Assembly (NCBI GenBank): GCA_002449955.1 | Contig: DJYD01000042.1 | Span: forward strand, 1 to 9,946 | DNA length: 9,946 nt | Direction: 5' to 3' | From: Lachnospiraceae bacterium UBA6987 | GTDB lineage: Bacteria; Bacillota; Clostridia; Lachnospirales; Lachnospiraceae | Part shown: positions 6,023 to 9,946 of the stretch, one piece after another | Layout of the letters: every line of letters starts with the position of its first letter | Numbering within the stretch: the stretch's first letter is position 1 | The notes under the pieces: model-generated | Databases searched by the model: none | Told to the model about the DNA's origin: nothing | Seen by the model: the letters and a program-made list of their open reading frames with translations, nothing else | Position numbers and translations under genes: made by a program

Positions 6023-6745
6023 GTGAAAGAAAAAGAGAATATGATACTTCTGATTTTAGCGGCGATCCTTGCCGCAGCAGCCATCCTGTGCGGCTATACG
6101 ACCGTCCGGCTTCCCGTCAGACGCAAAGATGGAAAACAGCATATCGCCTTCGTGGGGGACAGCGTGACCTACGGCTGCACGCTGCCGATGTTCTTCATTC
6201 GCCGATATCCTGCCGTGCTTCAAAAACTGCTCGGATCGGAGGCCCAGGTCGCAGCCTTCGCCGTCAATGACAGAACGCTGCAGAGCACCGGCAACAAGCC
6301 CTATCGCGAGGAAAAAGCCTTTCAGCAGAGCAAAGCTTTTCTGCCGGATGCGGTGGTCATCCTGCTTGGCACGAACGATTCCAAGGACGCTAACTGGATC
6401 TCCGACGAGGCGTTCCGGCAGCAGTACCGGGAACTGATCAACGAATACCGCGCGCTGCCGAAAAAGCCGCGCATCCTGCTCTGCACGCCGCCCTTCGCAT
6501 TTGCGCCGATCAACCGTTTCTTCTATATCACGAACGACGCGAAGCTCGACCGCATCCCGGAGATCGCGGCGCTGGTCAGAGCCGTCGCGGAAGAACAGAA
6601 CCTTGAAACGGTCGATCTCTACGCGCAGACCGAAGGCAGACGGGACCTGTTCGGCCCGGACGGCCTGCACCCCAACGCCGCAGGCGCGAAACTCATTGCC
6701 GATACGGTGTATCGAGCCCTGAATCATCAAAACGACTATGATTAA
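6023..6745 (+). CDS. Membrane-anchored or secreted SGNH/GDSL hydrolase
   Basis: A 240-residue SGNH hydrolase, the family of esterases, lipases and acetyl-ester hydrolases. Block I is F-V-G-D-S47-V-T-Y-G, N82 in VNDRTLQ is near block II, block III is LLGTND (114-119), and block V is G-P-D213-G-L-H216-P-N with the catalytic Asp and His. Residues 7-26 are one hydrophobic helix, an uncleaved anchor or signal peptide, so the enzyme probably acts outside the membrane on cell-wall or sugar esters. C23 lacks a good lipobox. The start is uncertain: the GTG at 6023 gives MKEKEN ahead of the helix, and the ATG at 6041 gives a protein six residues shorter. Neither has a strong ribosome site. It is the only exported protein seen in the window. 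Confidence 0.85.
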   Translation: MKEKENMILLILAAILAAAAILCGYTTVRLPVRRKDGKQHIAFVGDSVTYGCTLPMFFIRRYPAVLQKLLGSEAQVAAFAVNDRTLQSTGNKPYREEKAFQQSKAFLPDAVVILLGTNDSKDANWISDEAFRQQYRELINEYRALPKKPRILLCTPPFAFAPINRFFYITNDAKLDRIPEIAALVRAVAEEQNLETVDLYAQTEGRRDLFGPDGLHPNAAGAKLIADTVYRALNHQNDYD

Positions 6746-7148
6746 ACCCATTATGAAAGACCCGATCTTCCTCGCGCAGAAATCCGCTCAGGCTACGGTG
6801 CTGGATCTGCCTGTGGCGCAGGATCTGCGGGACACGCTCGCGGCGCACCGGGACGGCTGCGTCGGTATGGCGGCCAACATGATCGGCGTTGCCAAGCGGA
6901 TCATCATCTTCGACGACAACGGCAGCGCGACCGTCATGTTCAACCCGGAGATCGTCAAATGCTCAGGGCCATACGAGGCCGAGGAGGGCTGCCTGTCCCT
7001 CGCCGGCACGCGAAAGGCCAAGCGGTATCGCTCAATCAAGGTGCAGTACCAAAACGAGTGCTTCGAAACGCGCCTGAAAACCTACACCGGCTTTACGGCG
7101 CAGATCATCCAGCACGAGATCGACCACTTAGGCGGCGTGCTGATTTGA
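6738..7148 (+). CDS. def: Peptide deformylase, compact 136-residue clostridial type
   Basis: A 136-residue metalloprotease-fold enzyme that removes the formyl group from the N-terminal methionine of new proteins. Motif 1 is G40-x-x-G43-M-A-A-N47, motif 2 E-G-C85-L-S with the metal-binding cysteine, and motif 3 Q-H126-E127-I-D-H130. The usual motif 1 glutamine is asparagine here, a change I associate with short clostridial deformylases of this same length. The chain ends six residues after HEIDH, so the C-terminal helix of longer forms is missing. The start codon overlaps the SGNH stop by eight bases with only a weak ribosome site, implying coupled translation. It may be a second deformylase beside a standard chromosomal copy, perhaps a resistant or repair-type isozyme (inference). 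All metal ligands are present, so activity is expected. Confidence 0.9.
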   Translation: MIKPIMKDPIFLAQKSAQATVLDLPVAQDLRDTLAAHRDGCVGMAANMIGVAKRIIIFDDNGSATVMFNPEIVKCSGPYEAEEGCLSLAGTRKAKRYRSIKVQYQNECFETRLKTYTGFTAQIIQHEIDHLGGVLI

Positions 7149-7165
7149 GAGAGGACGATTCGACC

Positions 7166-7831
7166 ATGCTGTATCGTTATCAGGACAAAGAGATACGGGT
7201 CACGACGGAGGACGGCTCCGTGTTCACGGGGATCGCGGAGGTCTTTCCCTCCGGCTACGGCCTCCACGAGTTTGACCGCGAGGAAGAGGGGATCCAGTTG
7301 GACGACGTGGTCCTGTTCAAATCGGATGTCCGCAGCATCGAGGAGCTGCCGCAGGCCGCATCCGAAACGGCGGACCCGCGCAGATTCGACGACTTGATGG
7401 GCGCTCTGCTGGAGGGCCCGTATTGGATCGTGGATATTCTGCCCGAGCAGGTGCCCGCAGACGCCGCAGGGCAGTACTTCGCCGTGGAACGCTACTTCCT
7501 GCAGCCGGAGCGGATCGTCCCCCTGCGCCGCAAATACGCCGAGCTCCTTCTGCGGCTGAACTGCTATGCCGACATGGCGGTGTCCTTCGACTCCTGCGCG
7601 TCCTGGGAGACGAATCCCGATCCGGAAGCCTTCGCGGAACGGGTGGCCGGGCTTTCCGGGAACGAGTTCCTCCGGGCCGTGTTTGCGGAGCAGCATGCGA
7701 TGATCGACTACGACCACAACGACACGTATCTGACGGTTTATGACCCCGATGCCAAGTTGATCGATAAAGTCCGGGCGCTGTCCTCCGCGGAGGGGCTTTT
7801 TCTCTGGCAACCGCCGCAGGAAGAAGCATAA
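7166..7831 (+). CDS. Conserved-type protein of unknown function, two parts
   Basis: A 221-residue protein I cannot assign to a named family. Residues 1-60 look like a small beta-barrel of SH3/Sm type (IRVTTEDGSVFTGIAEVF, then IQLDDVVLFKSDVRSIEEL near 43-61). Residues 70-221 are mixed alpha/beta with a WIVDILPEQVPA segment, a GQYFAVERYF stretch and a final A-E-G-L-F-L-W motif before the stop. The ATG at 7166 is chosen over an upstream open frame from 6959 because AGAGAGGA (7148-7155) precedes it, and the longer frame would overlap the deformylase coding region. It lies 17 bases after that stop. It is very GC-rich (42 of 60 bases in the row at 7621). A related, degraded gene end sits at 9005-9118. 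Cytoplasmic; no catalytic motif visible. Confidence 0.7.
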   Translation: MLYRYQDKEIRVTTEDGSVFTGIAEVFPSGYGLHEFDREEEGIQLDDVVLFKSDVRSIEELPQAASETADPRRFDDLMGALLEGPYWIVDILPEQVPADAAGQYFAVERYFLQPERIVPLRRKYAELLLRLNCYADMAVSFDSCASWETNPDPEAFAERVAGLSGNEFLRAVFAEQHAMIDYDHNDTYLTVYDPDAKLIDKVRALSSAEGLFLWQPPQEEA

Positions 7832-7858
7832 GGAAAGGTCAGGAGGTGTGCCGCTTTG

Positions 7859-8629
7859 ATGGATAAAAAACAGGCATATCAAGAGCTTATCTCCGATGTT
7901 AAGGAATACTACAAAGCGCAGGAAGCGACATACAAAGATGATCCTATATTTCTGACATGGTATGACGATTGCGAAGAAATCAATCTTTGGACATACTGGC
8001 AGGGACGGGGAAGCCTCGATGCAAAAATCATGCTCGTCGGGCAGGATTGGGGCAGCCCGGCAGATGCCGCTAAAGATTACATGGCACAGTTCGCCGAAAT
8101 CAACGCTGGAAGCAGGTCATCGTATTATTTGGATGGAGCGAGTATTACCGATAAAAACCTGATCAAGCTGTTTTCATCGATTGGCTATGATGTTTCAAGT
8201 GGAGCGCCTTGGAACTCCGATCTGTTCTTTACCAATTTCGTCTTGGGCTATCGCAATAAAGGCTTCTCGGGGAGTTTTAAAACACGCTGGCTGAATGAAA
8301 ATAAACAGTTCTTTTCCCGGCTTGTAAATATCATCGAGCCGAAAGTTATTATCTGCCTTGGCCGTCACACCTTTTGCGGTGTGATGATGGCGTTTGATCG
8401 GGAAGCTAAGATCGGAAACTATAACGCCTTCATCACGGGAAAACACAATCCCGTTGAAGTATCTCTGTCATCCGGACAAAAGGCATATGTCTTTGCGGAA
8501 GCGCACTGTGGCGCGATGGGAACGCTGAACCGCAGCCGCCTTAATGATCCGGCTGGAATAAATGGAATCGCACTGCAGGTGAAAGATTGGACAAGAATAA
8601 AGGATTACATAGCGGAAATGAAAGAATAA
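7859..8629 (+). CDS. Uracil-DNA-glycosylase-fold protein
   Basis: A 256-residue protein of the uracil-DNA glycosylase superfamily, whose members remove damaged or deaminated bases from DNA. Motif 1 appears as L-V-G-Q-D-W-G (59-65), the middle strand as FFTNFVLGY (123-131), the signature strand as VIICLGRH (163-170), and the last motif as A-H-C-G-A-M-G-T-L-N-R (215-225) in place of the classical H-P-S. The acidic residue after GQ is kept. The order and spacing fit the fold, but this branch is divergent and its substrate is unknown. A complete AGGAGGTG at 7841-7848 serves either the ATG at 7859 or a TTG at 7856, which is better spaced but a rarer codon. Composition is poorer in GC than its neighbours (23 and 34 G+C in the rows at 7921 and 8041), suggesting separate acquisition. 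Confidence 0.78.
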   Translation: MDKKQAYQELISDVKEYYKAQEATYKDDPIFLTWYDDCEEINLWTYWQGRGSLDAKIMLVGQDWGSPADAAKDYMAQFAEINAGSRSSYYLDGASITDKNLIKLFSSIGYDVSSGAPWNSDLFFTNFVLGYRNKGFSGSFKTRWLNENKQFFSRLVNIIEPKVIICLGRHTFCGVMMAFDREAKIGNYNAFITGKHNPVEVSLSSGQKAYVFAEAHCGAMGTLNRSRLNDPAGINGIALQVKDWTRIKDYIAEMKE

Positions 8630-8656
8630 TTCCGGAGAGAAAAAGGAGAGGGAACC

Positions 8657-8992
8657 ATGACCATTCGGGAATACATTGACAGCCAGGACGAGAGCATCCG
8701 GCCCCGGCTGAACGCGGTCTATGACACGATCCGCGCTGCGATCCCCGAGGCGGAGGAGCGCCTGTCCTGGGGCATGCCCACCTTTTGGAAGGGCCGCAAC
8801 ATCATCCACTTCGCTCCGGCGAAAAACCACATCGGTTTGTACCCTGGCGCAGAGGCGGTGGCGTTTTTTGCGCCGCTCCTGACAGAATACAAGACCAGCA
8901 AGGGTGCGATCCAACTCCCAAATAAGCGCGAGCTGCCCCTGGAGCTGATCGTCGAGATCGCCCGCTGGTGCTGGGAGACGAACAGAAATTGA
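8657..8992 (+). CDS. DUF1801/YdhG-like small protein
   Basis: A 111-residue protein matching the DUF1801 (YdhG/CyaY-like) fold. It has an N-terminal helix with IREYIDSQ (3-10), then the core E-R-L-S-W-G-M-P-T-F (34-43), the strand NIIHFAPAKNHIGLYPGAEA (48-67), and a C-terminal strand and helix from TSKGAIQLP (80-88). These short proteins are sometimes called iron-chaperone-like on the basis of fold; direct function is mostly unproven. AGGAGAGG before the ATG gives good translation. The start is 27 bases after the glycosylase stop, in the same operon. GC content returns to the high level of the rest of the operon. It is cytoplasmic with no membrane segment. Confidence 0.83.
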   Translation: MTIREYIDSQDESIRPRLNAVYDTIRAAIPEAEERLSWGMPTFWKGRNIIHFAPAKNHIGLYPGAEAVAFFAPLLTEYKTSKGAIQLPNKRELPLELIVEIARWCWETNRN

Positions 8993-9004
8993 GCGGAATG
9001 AAGC

Positions 9005-9118
9005 ATGAATACGACGCTATGCTGCGTGAGGAGCCTGACAGCGGTTAAGGCGATCCGCGAGACGCGGACCGCGGCGGAGGGGCTTTTCCTATGGAGCCCG
9101 CGGCAGAAAGAAAGGTGA
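9005..9118 (+). pseudogene. Decayed 3' end of a paralogue of the gene at 7166-7831
   Basis: In one frame 9041-9118 reads AVKAIRETRTAAEGLFLWSP and a short basic tail, then stops. This parallels VRALSSAEGLFLWQPPQEEA at the end of the gene at 7166-7831. At base level, GCGGAGGGGCTTTT is identical in 7787-7800 and 9074-9087. A second frame just before it (cat at 9004-9006 onward) reads HEYDAMLREEPDSG and ends in a stop, which could be the preceding part of the same gene split by a frameshift. The rest of the paralogue is absent. An intact 37-codon frame from the ATG at 9005 exists but is too short and has no clear ribosome site, so a remnant is more likely than a functional small gene. Confidence 0.6.
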
Positions 9119-9124
9119 ACATCC

Positions 9125-9886
9125 TTGCAGTTTCACGAATACGGCGCCGAACAAAAGGAGACGATCCTGCTGCTCCACGGGGGCGGCCTGTCCTGGTGGA
9201 ACTATCGGCAGGCCGCGGAAAAGCTGCAGGAAGACTATCACGTGATCCTTCCGATCCTGGACGGCCACGCGGGAAGCGACCGCCCGTTTACGACGATCGA
9301 GGACAACGCCTCCGAGCTCCTCTCCTTCCTTGACGAGCGCCTCGGCGGCTCCGTCCTGCTGATCGGGGGGCTGTCGCTGGGCGGGCAGATCCTGCTGGAA
9401 ATGCTGTCACAGCGCACGGATTGTTGTTCGTATGCCTTGGTCGAGAGCGCGGCGGTACTCCCGTCCGGGCTGACGAACGCGCTGATCACTCCGGCCTTCG
9501 GCGCAAGCTACGGACTGATCCGAAACAAGGCCTTTGCGAGGCTGCAATTCCGGTCTCTGCACATCAGACCGGAGCTTTTCGAGGACTACTATCGGGACAG
9601 CTGCCTGATCCAAAAGCAGGACATGATCGCCTTCATGAAGGCAAACACGTCCTATACGCTGAAAGATTCTTTCCGGGATTCTGCGGCGAAGGCGCACGTT
9701 TATGTGGGGGAAAAGGAGACCGGTGAGATCCTGCGCTCCGCGGATGCGATCTGCCGCGCGCTTCCATCGGTTAGCCTGCACCGCCTGCCGGAACTGCGGC
9801 ACGGAGAGTTTTCGCTCAACCATGCGGATCGCTACGCGGACGCCATCCGGCAGATCGTTCGCGGGGAGCAATCGACAAGCGATTAA
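9125..9886 (+). CDS. Alpha/beta-hydrolase-fold enzyme
   Basis: A 253-residue alpha/beta hydrolase. The oxyanion-hole strand is ILLLHGGG (14-21), followed by the typical turn W-N-Y. LDGHAGSDRP (45-54) is the segment after strand 4, and the nucleophile is S84 in G-L-S-L-G-G. The catalytic histidine is probably H226 in ELRHGEFS, with an acid near E196-E198. A helical cap lies between about 115 and 185. The substrate is open: esters, peptides, lactones or haloalkanes are all handled by this fold. The start is TTG at 9125, supported by AAGGTG (9112-9117) seven bases before it; no ATG lies near the beginning of the fold. Without a signal peptide it is intracellular. It follows the remnant at 9005-9118 directly. 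Confidence 0.85.
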   Translation: MQFHEYGAEQKETILLLHGGGLSWWNYRQAAEKLQEDYHVILPILDGHAGSDRPFTTIEDNASELLSFLDERLGGSVLLIGGLSLGGQILLEMLSQRTDCCSYALVESAAVLPSGLTNALITPAFGASYGLIRNKAFARLQFRSLHIRPELFEDYYRDSCLIQKQDMIAFMKANTSYTLKDSFRDSAAKAHVYVGEKETGEILRSADAICRALPSVSLHRLPELRHGEFSLNHADRYADAIRQIVRGEQSTSD

Positions 9887-9942
9887 AACGTCGAGCAGAA
9901 CAAAATGATCCTGACAAATCGGTATTTATAGAGGTGTGTAAG

Positions 9943-9946
9943 ATGT
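9943..9946 (+). CDS. Start of a further gene, cut by the window end
   Basis: GAGGTG at 9931-9936 lies six bases before the ATG at 9943, a normal ribosome-site arrangement, 56 bases after the hydrolase stop. Only the first codon is inside the window, so nothing can be said of the product. No terminator or convincing promoter was seen in 9887-9942, so the operon may continue. Confidence 0.5.

Noticed and set aside
6959..7165. Longer N-terminus for the unknown protein at 7166
   Set aside because: It lies on top of the deformylase catalytic region, and AGAGAGGA supports the ATG at 7166.
7082..7882. Minus-strand open frame of 266 codons opposite the unknown gene
   Set aside because: No recognisable domain. 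The plus-strand frame has a ribosome site and fits the operon, so this is a shadow of a GC-rich gene.

Overview
The window looks like an accessory stretch of a Clostridia-type Firmicute genome, possibly an Oscillospiraceae-like gut lineage. The reasons are strong purine-rich ribosome binding sites, occasional TTG/GTG starts, GC-rich housekeeping-type genes and a compact 136-residue peptide deformylase of the clostridial kind. No species marker is present, so the assignment is inference.

Part A (about 1-4150) is a plausible genome-defence or DNA-processing module. A promoter at 94-122 precedes three tightly packed genes: a MazG-like NTP pyrophosphohydrolase, a small protein with a C-terminal Myb-like helix-turn-helix, and a 753-residue protein that joins an N-terminal restriction-endonuclease-like domain to a superfamily 2 helicase. 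After a 49-base gap comes an AT-rich gene for a DUF4238 protein. A shared bidirectional terminator (4120-4148) closes this block.

Part B (4149-5018) is a divergent pair: a small XRE-type regulator on the minus strand and a SLOG-superfamily (DUF1273-like) protein on the plus strand. Four alternating TAACTC half-sites lie between them and overlap the likely SLOG promoter, which suggests an autoregulated switch.

Part C (5025-9946) is a long co-directional operon of small, unrelated enzymes. It starts from a promoter buried in a four-half-site inverted repeat (5025-5074). In order it encodes a dCTPase/MazG-like pyrophosphohydrolase, a metallo-beta-lactamase-fold hydrolase, a membrane-anchored SGNH hydrolase, a peptide deformylase, an unrecognised two-part protein, a uracil-DNA-glycosylase-fold protein, a DUF1801 protein, a decayed fragment related to the unrecognised gene, an alpha/beta hydrolase, and the first codon of a further gene.

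Base composition is a mosaic. The helicase and most of part C are GC-rich, the DUF4238 gene is clearly AT-rich, and the glycosylase gene is intermediate, so the region was probably assembled from several transfers. The strongest leads are the nuclease-helicase module with its small partners, the two palindromic operator arrays, and the duplicated gene end flanking the glycosylase/DUF1801 pair.
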